64,000 nt of DNA from Archegozetes longisetosus (Eukaryota > Arthropoda > Arachnida > Sarcoptiformes > Trhypochthoniidae): assembly GCA_018873245.2 (NCBI GenBank), contig JAEMBT020000004.1:9792652-9856651 (forward strand). The letters are read 5' to 3'. Under the pieces are notes generated by a model. The model was not told the origin of the DNA and did not search any database. It saw only the letters and a list, made by a program, of their open reading frames with translations. Shown here one piece after another: positions 13,321 to 24,413 of this stretch. Positions within the stretch are counted from its first letter, which is position 1. Each line of letters starts with the position of its first letter. Made by a program: the position numbers and the translations under genes.

Positions 13321-14735
13321 ATTTGAGTGTTTAGTTCTGTTTTGAAGTGATGTTTTGTTTAGAAAAGAAAGCAACGCCTTTATGATGTATTATCTCATTG
13401 ATGACTTGTTGGTAAAAAGTAGAGAAAGCTGATGGTATTTCTCTGTAGAATGACTTAAGCTTACCCGTAGGAACATCTAATTTACAGTACTCCTAAACAA
13501 ACCAGTCGTGCTTAACTCACTAACACTGCCATACGTGAGGTCAAACACAACATTTTAAACTACTCCACAATGTGCATCAAATATGAAAATGGAGAAGCTT
13601 TTCATTCAAACTCGCTCAATCATTCATAATTGGATCAGTTTATTGGACAGCAAACCATAACAGCGTAAAAACGTTTAGACTTGTTCTACTCAAGTCGTTT
13701 CGTTAAAATATTATAACAATTGCAGCAAATTCTTTCATTGAATAATGTTATTTTCCATGAATGACAAAAATTTATCCAAAAAATTAAAAACGATGCATAG
13801 TAGAATGTAAAAGGTATTTTGCACAATATCAAATTGTTTACTTGTTTGACTGACTACTGGAACAATTAAAGATTGATTACTAATAATCTGTAAATACAAG
13901 ATATCCACCTACACTAGCTATATTTCTAACTACATATTTTACCCTGCATACAACTTCAGTAATATTTAATTAATCAAAAATTGCAGAATAAAACAAACTC
14001 AAATCTTGAACATTTCTTGCAACATAAGAAGCTTTTCAGTTAATCAGCTTAAGAGAAGAGAATAGTTTTGACAAAACGAAAAATGTCTCTCATTATTCCT
14101 TGTCATGTTTGTACATTTGGACTGATTCTCTTACGACTGCATCTTCATTATAGTCTGTATTTGATTTTTCATATAAGTTTACTTAAAACTCTGCTCACAT
14201 CAGTTGGACATCTCTGTAATAGTAAAGGTGGTTAAGTTTATATGGCTCAGTTTATTGGTCTTATTTTAACTGAAAGCAATGATCATTTAGAAAATAGAGA
14301 TCATAATATAAGATTCATTTAAGACTGAAAATTTCTATTGCTTTATCTCAACCTTCAGTAAATCCTTCAAAACTTATACTTTCATCTTCAAATTAGTAAA
14401 GTGTGGCTCTTTATGAGCAAGTCTCCAACCAATAACAACTTCCTCCTTTATGATAGACTAACGTGATGTTATACATAAAATTATCAGCTTTTCCTGCCTT
14501 TAGTCTGCAGTCTGAGCCGTACAAAGTAGAAATTATCCTCTAATGGTTAACGTTGATGATAGGATACCAACACTAAAACGACAGCTAATGAAAAAGATAT
14601 ATTTTGAAGATTTTGCCATAAAAATGACACTGCATTATGAGAACAATACCCGATTTAATGTTCAAATCAATTAATACTTGCATTTTAGTTTGTTTTGTGG
14701 AAATAATGATAAATTTTGATTTTCGTTTATTCCAG

Positions 14736-17700
14736 ATAATGAATTAGACGACAACGATTTATTCATGTTCACCCGCTATAAGCCTTTAGGTTTAGACAAT
14801 CTCTGTAAAGCTACACATTTTAATAAAAAAGAAATACGGCTTATGTATCAAGGATTCAAACAGGTATTCATATTCTAGTTATTTCTTCTTTAATTTCACG
14901 TTTAGTGCTCATCCTTCACGTCAATGTATTTTGAATGAATTGCAATCCCTTTAGAACTACTCTGATCAATTAGTTGCTAGAAATGACAAACCAGAATTTA
15001 TTTTTGGTCAAAACATAAATTATAAAATTAATTTATTCTCACTGGAGTTAATTACATTTTGAACTGACTGAAAAAGCGAAATACTATCAAACAAACCTTA
15101 TTAACAGTAGAGCTAAGGCTGCAAAAATTTACTAAATAAGCTTCACCTGAAAGAATGATTAACTTTTTTAATTAACTCAAAATTCATTATCTATCCGTTA
15201 AGAATTGCAGTTAAAACATCAAAGTCAAATATTTTTCATGTCATTAAAAGAGTTCTATTTTTATGAATTACAATTATAAAACTTGTGTTTAAACTAAGAG
15301 TAAGCTTGAAAACATCAGACCAATATGACATACGAGACTATAATTCCTATTAAAAATAGATTAGCTCTTCATTTCTCAACGAATTCTATTAATAACATGG
15401 CAATTTAGATCATAAAACAAATTTTAATTTTCACATTTTAGACTAATTGATGAAGAAATAAATTTTTACTACAAATGCTTCACTTTGTTAAAGAATTTGA
15501 TGTGAAACACATAAAAAAGAAATATCAAGTGTCATATTGATATTATGAATAATTTAAAAAACTGCGTACTTTTCAAAGTTACTGCCATTGAGCTTCAATT
15601 TTTACACACTAGAAATCACATTTAGTGACTTAAAAGAGTTTAGTTAGATTTTGGTTAGAAGAGCCAAGCTAACAGAGTAAATGCTAGACATGTTCTCTTA
15701 AACCATTAAATAATTAAGTAGTGCTCACTTTTCTGCTTTAAAAATGACTTATTTATTCTGCGTCCTTGTTTAGAACAATAGAGGCTTCAATTATGAATGA
15801 ACTTAAAACAAACACCACTTTTATGATTGAATAGTCTTTTTAAATGATTAAACACGCAAAGAGTAAACAATCGATTTTTAAACTTATTCTTCTATGTTTG
15901 ATTTGGCACAGGAATGCCCAACAGGAGTGTGTTCCGAAGAAGATTTTAAGTGCATTTTTGCCAAGTATTTTCCGCAGGGAGGTATTCAAACAAAACTCAA
16001 TTATCCAGTCAGAGAGGGACAGCAAATGTTTTTACGACTCACAAAGTTATTTATGCATTTTTAGACGCAACAAAATACGCACATCTTGTTTTTAATACTT
16101 TCAAATCTGTGGGATGTCAAGACTCTGGTTTTCTCAACTTTGAGGTGATCCATACTAACACATTTGGGTTCTACAGGAATTGATCCAAAAAATGAATTCT
16201 TTATCATCTAAGAATTGATTTTGCTAAGTTGAAGCATATAGTAAAATAAGCCTACAATATAGCATCGTATAAGATATTAGAGAGTAAAATAAGCTTACGA
16301 TATAGCATCGTGTAAGATGTTGGAGTAATTTCATGCAGTGTATCATTAACTAGTAGAAGACGAGCACAAAAAATAACAAAATACACTGTTTTAAATTAAT
16401 CTTATGCAAAGATGCTTTATTTTATCTCCATATAGCAATTTATAAATATGTTGTCATCCTTATCTCGTGGTTCATTAATGGGTATGACTTTATTCCGTTG
16501 ATTGAAAGTTATTTCTGAAGTTTTTCCTAAGTTATATGTTTTTTCTGCTATGAGTCATTAGGGCGCTGATTATATCGATTTTTTCAATAGTAAACCAAAG
16601 ACTACTAGATTTGGTCCAAATTTGTTGTCTTTGTATGATATTCTAATGTTTCATTTTTTTGTTCACAGAAAAGTTGCGTTGGATTTTCGGTCTCTACGAC
16701 ATAAACGGTGATGGCTTTATCAGCAAATCTGAAATGTTGATAATAGTTAGTGCCATTTATGACATGCTCGGTATAAATGACAACTTTTCATATATCATTA
16801 CAATGCCATATATGGAGTTTTTATTTTTATTCAATCAATTATTAGGTGAATACGCCGTTCCCATTGTCGACGCAGCTGCTGCTAAAGAACATGTTGACAA
16901 GTTGTTTCATGTATGCTTTCCATACTTTCAGATTTGATCACTTGCATGAATTGTTCCGCTAGAAAAAATTCAAATTCTTATTATACATCTACCATCGCAA
17001 TCGCTTCATCTGAAGGTTTTCTCAGTGACGCTAAAGTTTTTGCTATCATCTTGTTTTGAATCTAAATTGAAATCCTAACTTATAATTAAAATATGCCGAA
17101 CGCAGATTCAAAACCAAATGAATGTGAAAACTTTCTCTTATTTAAATCTTTTCCGCTCTTACCATCCATTATTCTGCTTGAGGGTCGCATTGTTCGAATC
17201 ATTTGAATTTTAAATTAACTAACAATTTATCGGATACTAATACAGTTAAATTTGTCTAACTCGAACAGGCAGTTAAATGGTTCTTAAAAATACAATTAGA
17301 AATAAGCTTTAATTTGTGGTGGATTTACTTAGTTTGTCTTAAAACTTATTTAACGACATGTGAGAGGTTTGACTGTAGTTGAATACTGAAATACTAGACC
17401 TAGATTTGATATTTTATGACTTGTGTAAAGGCCATACGTGAATTAGTAATGCTCTTACCTGACATCAGCTTTTATTAGTTCTAAGTTATTGACGAGCATG
17501 AAGATGATGGATAAGCGTATATATTCATCTTTTATAAAAGCTTTGTTCGCAAATCAGTACCATTCCTTTGATAGACTTCATATAGATACTTTTATCGACG
17601 TATGGCTTTTGTAGTTGTATAACAATAATACTTAATGAAGTAATGCATTCATTCTACAAGCAAAGTCGAGCGTCACTTCACCCGCTTTTCACTTTCACTC

Positions 17701-17976
17701 TTCACTAATATTACTAACTAGTCTAATAGACCTCATCCTATTTTCTACAATATCATCTATACATCACTACAACTAACAAAAATAAAACCTTCAGTTGATA
17801 GATGCTGACAAGGATGGAGTCATTTCTTTCGATGAATTTGCCGATTGGTGCCAAAAGGTATGAAAGCAGCTTGACAAGTCAAATTTAATCAGAAATTTAT
17901 TAGCAGTACTGCTTTTAATTCGATTCAGGATGAAGGTAGAGCTCAAGCACTTCTTATGTTTGATACGATATTCTAG
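14736..17976 (+). CDS. KChIP-like neuronal calcium sensor (EF-hand protein), 5' end missing
   Basis: Eight phase-compatible exons: 14736-14863, 15912-15981, 16065-16144, 16436-16481, 16669-16770, 16846-16910, 17795-17857 and 17929-17976, about 200 residues. KChIPs are cytosolic four-EF-hand proteins that bind Kv4 channel N-termini and control their trafficking and inactivation. Seen in order: [19 protein letters not shown] (degenerate EF1 with CPTG), [10 protein letters not shown], an altered EF2 ([14 protein letters not shown]), [20 protein letters not shown], canonical EF3 ([12 protein letters not shown]), AIYDMLGEY, canonical EF4 ([12 protein letters not shown]), and a C-terminus [19 protein letters not shown]. 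This matches KChIP rather than frequenin/NCS-1, which has a different C-terminus. EF2 carries about three extra residues and lacks Asp at position 1, so it probably does not bind metal. The first exon begins in phase 1, so an N-terminal exon lies upstream and was not found. A possible poly(A) signal is at 18346-18351. Confidence 0.9.
16240..16325. repeat. 43-bp tandem duplication in KChIP intron
   Basis: Two adjacent 43-base copies (16240-16282, 16283-16325). Five positions differ, one C/T and four A/G, all of them transitions. Copy 2 can also fold (CTTACGAT...ATCGTGTAAG). Confidence 0.9.
17243..17375. mobile_element. Small CAGT-terminal MITE with TA duplication, copy C
   Basis: 133 bp, starting CAGTTAAATTTGTCTAAC and ending GAGAGGTTTGACTG. 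The termini form an imperfect inverted repeat and are flanked on both sides by TA (17241-17242, 17376-17377), as expected for Tc1/mariner-pogo type insertion. It sits in a KChIP intron. Internal sequence is shared with 52886-53026 and 2728-2840. Confidence 0.75.
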
Positions 17977-20900
17977 TGAGACCAGAGGTTGAAAAGAGAC
18001 CAGCAGTTTGGAAGAAGTGAATATGGTGTTCACATGATATATGGTGACGCATCTCTACACTCATCCTTTAATCTACTTCTAACTTATACCTCCAAACTCC
18101 ATATATAGGTCTTTCAGCTACATTTATTAGATTAATAGATATATTAGACATATATATAATTCGTTACACAATATAGCGATTTTATGAAACATGTTTTTTC
18201 ATGTTAGTCACACTACAGTTATTGTTATATCGCCAAATATCATTTCCCTTAACATTATATAAATCATAGCTTTACACATTTTATTTTCATCCAAACGCTC
18301 CACCGTTTTCACAATCAAAATGCCTCTCATTTCACAAATTTAATTAATAAATTCATTCTTTCAGATGGAAATAATACGTTAGTAATTCATTTTCTACAAA
18401 AACTGCCCATCAAATGACTTATTAAACTTAGTTGCGATCTAGAGAATACTTGCAACACCACCCAGTCTTGTGTTTTGTTCCAATAGTTAACGAACCAAAA
18501 CATTTTCATAATACTATATGTTTTTGAAAGTAGTTGTCAACTAAATATTTTTAGATGCAACCCTTTTAATGATTCATTTTTCAGACAATTTTTCGTCTAC
18601 AAATTTATTGCCTATTAATTGAAACTTTGATTCTAGACACAAAATTACAAGCATAATGAACTTTTGTCGCTGGCTCTTCTTTACTTAATAGATTATCTTA
18701 CGAGACTAAACTCCAATAATTTAATTTGTTGATGACTTGTCAGTTGCACTACTCATAGCCACTAATGCTGTTATCTTCATTAAATTCAAAGCTTATAACT
18801 GCAGATTTTAGTAAATTTCAGTATATTGCATTTCTCAACAAATTTAATATCTTTTCACTAAACTTATTAATTCAATATTTCTAGTACCATAGCTAACATT
18901 TCTCGAAATTTAGTCAGTTTCTCAAAAATATTTTCATCGACTAATGGAATTATTTCTTAGATTCCATAGCTAACTTACTGGTGTCAATTATATTATGTAT
19001 GTATTTAAAAAATTTGAATTTTCAGTGATTGAAAATTTTCATGTTGTGCTTATCATTTAAATTATTTCAATTTTCATATAATACTCGAATTAAGTTGATT
19101 ATAGAGTTTGGGACTGAGATTATCGTCGGTACTCTAAAGTTAGACTGCATTTAGGAATTTGAGTTGATTTCATTACAAACCTATTAATACTGACAAAAGT
19201 ATATTGAATTATCTCTTAAATCTATATTCATAAACAGAATTAAAGTTATATATTTGCTTCTATTTATATTGCATTAAAAGAGTATACGTTAAAGACTCAA
19301 TTCCAAATATAGTCTTCCACTTTCTGCTCTTCTAACTTATTATTAAGTAGAACATTTTCTGTTATTCTTTCTCTATAGAACATCTCGTACAACAATCTAA
19401 CTCATTTCCCATTCATGTCAATCTTTTAGTTTTGCTTATCAACTAATGAATTGCAATCCGATTCTATTCTATACACAATTCATATGAAAGCTGATTTATC
19501 TGAAAATGGCTTGTATTATAACAAATAAGCCAAAAATGTTGACAAAATTAGTCTTTTATGGTTTTGCTGCAAAAGTTGTGGTATTGCAAATTTGATGAGT
19601 TGCTCAAAATGATAGGACAAAATGATAGTCATATTCTGCAGACTAATAGTAATTCATATAGGAGTAAACCTTCTATGAAATGGCCTAACTCTCCCTCTAA
19701 TCACTTCATTATTTGAACAAATTTATCTTCTTATATCATTTTTGTTGCTTTTCTTACAAATTAAAACTCGTAATAAATTTTTGTAATAAATTAATGTCGT
19801 GTTTACTTAGATATGGTGTATGGAAAAAGTTAATTGACTCTTCACTAAGAATTTAATCAATAAGAATATTCAACTTATACGCTTTAAAGCGTTTATCTTT
19901 ACATTTTCAGCTTCATTATGGACTCATTAGGGCAAGATTTTAATAATTAATTGTTATAAACCAGAAAAATAACAAATGTTTCCATATGTTTTATCATTTA
20001 TAATAAAGTTAGTACAAAAGCAGCACAGAAATAATGACTATTTGATGAGATAAATATAATTTTCAGTCCCATTTAGTCACGTTATATCCCCTGTTTGCAT
20101 TATGCAGATTAAATTTACTTCTTAATACTATATTTTTACTCTTCATATCTAAACAGGAATGCAAGATGAAGAAAAAAATTGTTTTGCATAAGTTTCTCTT
20201 CATAAAGTGCAACATTTGTTAAATTGAAAACCGCCCATAAAAATATAAATGATATGCATAAATATATCGGAGCAGCTTTCTTCCAATATAAAGTTTCTGT
20301 TTCGCATCAGAGCATTTGATCATATTCATTGTTTAGTCCCACACTAACTCCCAAAGCAAACTATTGTTGTCCTCTACATTGAGAGTAAGTACTCTTTTTG
20401 TTCTGCTATCATAAAGTTGAATGGAAATCCGAATTTTATAGTTTTCTCTATTCTAAAGTATGGTCTCTAATGATCCATTTTTTATAACCTCGGGTATCTT
20501 CTTGACAACCGGCACATTACTGTTAGTTTAGTAATACTCTTTTAAAAGCTCTACTACTAATGTCGATAAGGACTAACTTTTTTATTCTTTCAGTTTTTCG
20601 CAATCATTCAATTTAAAATACTGCTCACAATAAAATATACGCTCCAATTATGGAAAATTAGAAATCATAGATTCACTCATCAATTTATATGACGTATATT
20701 TTATGTAAAGCATCAAATGCTACAAAACAGTAGAAACTGTTCAACTTCTATAAGCCTCTTTTTCATTCATGATTTTCACTCAAACATTTTTGACATATAA
20801 TTTCACTTTTTATAAGATAATATATTTTCATATACGTTCAAAACTAAATAAATCTTACATTCGTAACTCCTTCCTGAGAGTGCAGAAAAAAGTTATAATA

Positions 20901-21769
20901 AAAAATTGTAAACTAAAAGAGAAGTTTATTTGATTGGTTGCACAGAATATAGGAAATGAATCACAGAATGGTAGCTACTAAGAAAAAAGTCTAATTCTCT
21001 ACTGGTGAATCGAAATTTTAGTGTTTCTTACGTTTGTGATATATTTCAGATATGTAATGATGTGATGAATAGAATATACCCATAAGAACATCATGTTTTC
21101 CACTGATATAAAGAAGAATATGATTATTTTCCTAACGCAACATCTCCTTTCGATCAAATATTTGATATTTATTCTGTAGTATTCAACACAACTGCTCGCA
21201 AAAAAATGATCAGAGGGGAAAAAGAAAAACCATTTATTGCTTTTTCTAATTGTTTGCGATTCTATGTATACTCTGTGCCAACAAATGCATGAAAACTTTG
21301 ATAAAAATTGTGTTCGCAGCTTCATTGCATTTCCTGCTTTGATTGACCCAAATAACGGCCAAAATAACCAACTCAACAGTCACTTACAAGTGTTTTAATG
21401 TTCTCAATTCAGTATCAGTTTTGCCAAACTACAAATATCTTATAGGCGATTTATTCTTGATTGTATTCTTTCAGGCATAATCTAAAGAGATCCCTAGATT
21501 TTGGCACAATTTTTTTAGTTCAAATACAGAGATTGCATCCATTAGAATTGCTCCTATGCAACTTTCATCACACAATAAATTGAATGACCAGAATTTTCAT
21601 GACCAAAAAGATGCCTTAAAATTGACTCACTTTAATGTTTAATGAAAGTTTGCTTCTGGCCATAAATAAGTTTATATACCCAAATCGCTAACACTTACTG
21701 ATCGATATATTGCTAGAAGGCTTTCATTACGATGAGTGTATCTATTATAGTAAAAAATGATTTTCTTGA

Positions 21770-21811
21770 AACTAAAAATAAAGATAAAAATAAAATATAA
21801 AAATAAAAAAA
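21770..21811. repeat. A-rich (AAATA)n-like tract
   Basis: Run of AAAATA/AAATA units on the plus strand. It could be simple repeat expansion or an old retroposon tail. No element body is evident upstream. Confidence 0.6.
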
Positions 21812-23337
21812 GCGGTTTCAACATTAAGAAAAGCTATAATTTAGTTTTTAGAGCTTCAGAAAAGTTTTCCAAAATCTTAAACGCAATATGTTTGATCTAA
21901 ATTGACAGAAAATAGAATGAAATCCAAAGTAAAGTAACTGAGATTCTGGTAAACATTCTCTAAAATCCATTAAAACTGTTCTACTCAAATAATCGTAATT
22001 TTGAACTAATAAAACTTTTAAAAGTTTCAAACAAGTAAACCAACCAAATTTCAAAAATCGTTCGCTAGAGAAGGTAAGAAAAATGGTTTGAAATTGAATT
22101 TCGAATACTTAACGGACAGTTTTGATGGAAAACTAAGTGATTTATCTTAGAGATAACAATATGATCACAAGGATAAAGAATGTTTGAACCATTTGCAGCT
22201 GTTATTCCGTTATAATAATAATAAAAACCTGTTTTTTCCAACTAGAATATACAGCTCATGCATAGTTCAAATTTGGATCATACAGATAAATGGTCATCAA
22301 ATTTTCATAATCTCAATAATACAATTCAAAATCAATATTTTAGAAATTATTCACAAAAGCCCCTTCTGAGCCTAACTGCTTCTTCGGAGGAAACCATTTG
22401 ATATAGTCTTCAATCTTTGCAACTCTTTTCTGCAACAACATGTTATAAAAGAAGAAAATCGATTCTTCAGAATGAATTTAATTTAATGTTAAATTTAGAT
22501 CTTTTGGACGTCAAATAAATTTTCATTTGAGAGACATTGCAAATCAATTTAAAATTCCAACAACCTTTCGTTAAAGTTAAAGCAACTGAGACTACAGAAA
22601 AATTGATAATACTCTTTGATTCAGTTAACTGGAAATTAAGTTAGTTTATTATAATTGAAATATAGAAACAGTAGTTATGTTCAGTTGACAAGATCTCAAA
22701 GTCAAGAATGTTGATTCCATTTCTAAGATAGACAACTCAAGTATATTGTTTCTTATCCTTAACACTTGAGTTGCTATCTTATAAGACATTTCATGAAAGT
22801 CGAAGAATTTAGATGGATTGGAGGAGCATAAAACTGATAACGTTTTTCAATTGCTAGCCTAAAGGATATAATGTAGCAAAAACTTTCAACTAAAGTTAAC
22901 ACACAGCACCACATCAGATAAAATTCAAATGGAAAAGTTTTAAAATAAGCTAAATTTATTTTCAAAATATCAGTCTTGTCCCAAATCATAATTTGGAGGC
23001 TACATTGCTTTAGCCTTCACTTAGCCTTAGCTCAATTTTTATGGAAATAACATAGCTGGGATCCCATAATTCGAATCCCATTTGCCACAATACAGACACA
23101 ACTTCACTCAAATCAAAGTCGATTCATTCAACCGTTAAATATCACCTAAAAATAAGAAACATCTAACATATTAGGCTTTACTTTCTTTCTAAACCCTACA
23201 TTGTTGCAGAACGTGTAAATTAAGCTAATTAAATATAGTGAATACGCGCAAACGAGAATATTTGCTTAACGAAAAAGTGACGGCGTTCACCTCAAGTATG
23301 TTAGTTATTATCCACTAATAACGTTGTGCTCTTACGG

Positions 23338-23365
23338 GGTGATCACAAAAAACGTAATGATCACC
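23338..23365. repeat. Stem-loop GGTGATCA / TGATCACC
   Basis: Perfect 8-base inverted repeat (23338-23345 and 23358-23365) with a 12-base spacer, about 870 bases upstream of the TRC8 start. Related GGTCACC and GTTCACC words lie within 80 bases on either side. Function unknown. Confidence 0.8.
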
Positions 23366-24231
23366 TTAAAAGTAACAAAACTAGTAGGCGATGGTCACCA
23401 ACACTCCACTTCAGAGTTACGTTATCAATAATCTTGACTTAGGTTTGCACGTTTCCAGCAACATTAATGAAAGGGGCAAAACCAGTTTTGATTATTTGTT
23501 TAATTCGTTTGAAATTCCTTTAAATTATTTATAATTTGTATAGTTACTAGTTACTAACCTCAGTTTAATTATTTTGTTTACTGCAGATATACATCTATTC
23601 TACGAAATTGTAAGACAAAGTTTCAAATTTATGATTACATGTCTTAAAAGGCTTAAATTCTTATACAAATTTCCACTAAATAATCAAAAATTTTCCCAAG
23701 TTTTAAACGTTGCCCAAGAGCAATGAGTAGTTTGTATTAGATTTGCACTTATTTATCCCGTTGTGACCTCTACACGATAGCATTTCTATCAATAACAAAC
23801 GGGATTTTCATGTTAAAACTTTGCTTCTAACCCTATGACAACACATTAGACATGTTTGATTACCTCGTTTGGCCACACATTATTATCAGCTGTTATTTGG
23901 CCATATTTTCAATATGATAATCAAATTCTAAATCAACTCATTTTCATCAATTAATTCTTTAAGTCTAACCAAACTCCAATGTCATCAAATATATTCTTAT
24001 TTCTTCCATATCTTCAACTAATTATTTGACCATTAAATTCAAGTGAAATTAAGTTCAATCAGAAATTCAATACAAATCAGTATTTAATAAATCAAAAATA
24101 TTATCGTGAATACTATATTGATATTTAATGATAATATATCAATATTTGCCCGGAATATAAAAACAGTTATATTTAGAAGAAATATATGTTAATAAGTAAT
24201 ATATTTATACCAAGTCCTAATTGTGGCCAAA

Positions 24232-24382
24232 ATGTCATTTCGAGAGCGAATGCTTTCAATTCTGGATGTTGTTCTTCGGGTTCCTCCCATTTTCATAATG
24301 GACTCAATTCTCATCAATTGTTTGGGGGAAATAACACCAATTCTTAATAACCACAACAACAATAACAACATTATCATTAGTA

Positions 24383-24413
<31 letters not shown>

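Larger units (their letters stand above)
1398..14735. other. Long gene-free stretch, partly repeat-derived
   Basis: Between the K2P stop and the first recognisable KChIP exon I see no exon with family homology on either strand. The stretch is AT-rich with only short chance reading frames. A possible K2P poly(A) signal (AATAAA) lies at 1619-1624. It contains a CT microsatellite, a CAGT-type MITE copy (2728-2840), two copies of a 230-bp dispersed repeat (2009-2239, 10746-10975), a 525-bp foldback element (12539-13063) and a purine-rich tract at about 13276-13320. The KChIP gene must have at least one upstream coding exon, because its first visible exon starts in phase 1. Part of this stretch is therefore probably its first intron and promoter. 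Confidence 0.6.
17977..24231. other. Gene-free stretch between KChIP and TRC8
   Basis: AT-rich, with no exon of recognisable family on either strand. It holds an A-rich tract (about 21770-21811), a short stem-loop (23338-23365) and a chance minus-strand frame of about 108-125 codons (20999-21376) that resembles nothing I know. The last few hundred bases must include the TRC8 promoter, but I cannot name a specific element. Confidence 0.6.

Noticed and set aside
15840-16183. Overlapping plus- and minus-strand frames around the KChIP exons
   Set aside because: They are read-through shadows of exons 15912-15981 and 16065-16144 in wrong frames. The correct exons are fixed by homology and phase.
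20999-21376. Minus-strand open frame of about 125 codons (108 from the first ATG)
   Set aside because: Longest frame in a gene-free region, but the composition is AT-driven (Ile, Phe, Lys, Tyr), it has no motif, no neighbouring exons and no recognisable family. Treated as chance.
23020-23100. tRNA-like B-box word (ATTCGAATCCC) with an A-box-like TAGCTCA upstream
   Set aside because: No cloverleaf can be drawn: acceptor and T-stem do not pair correctly. Could be an old tRNA-derived repeat but evidence is too thin.
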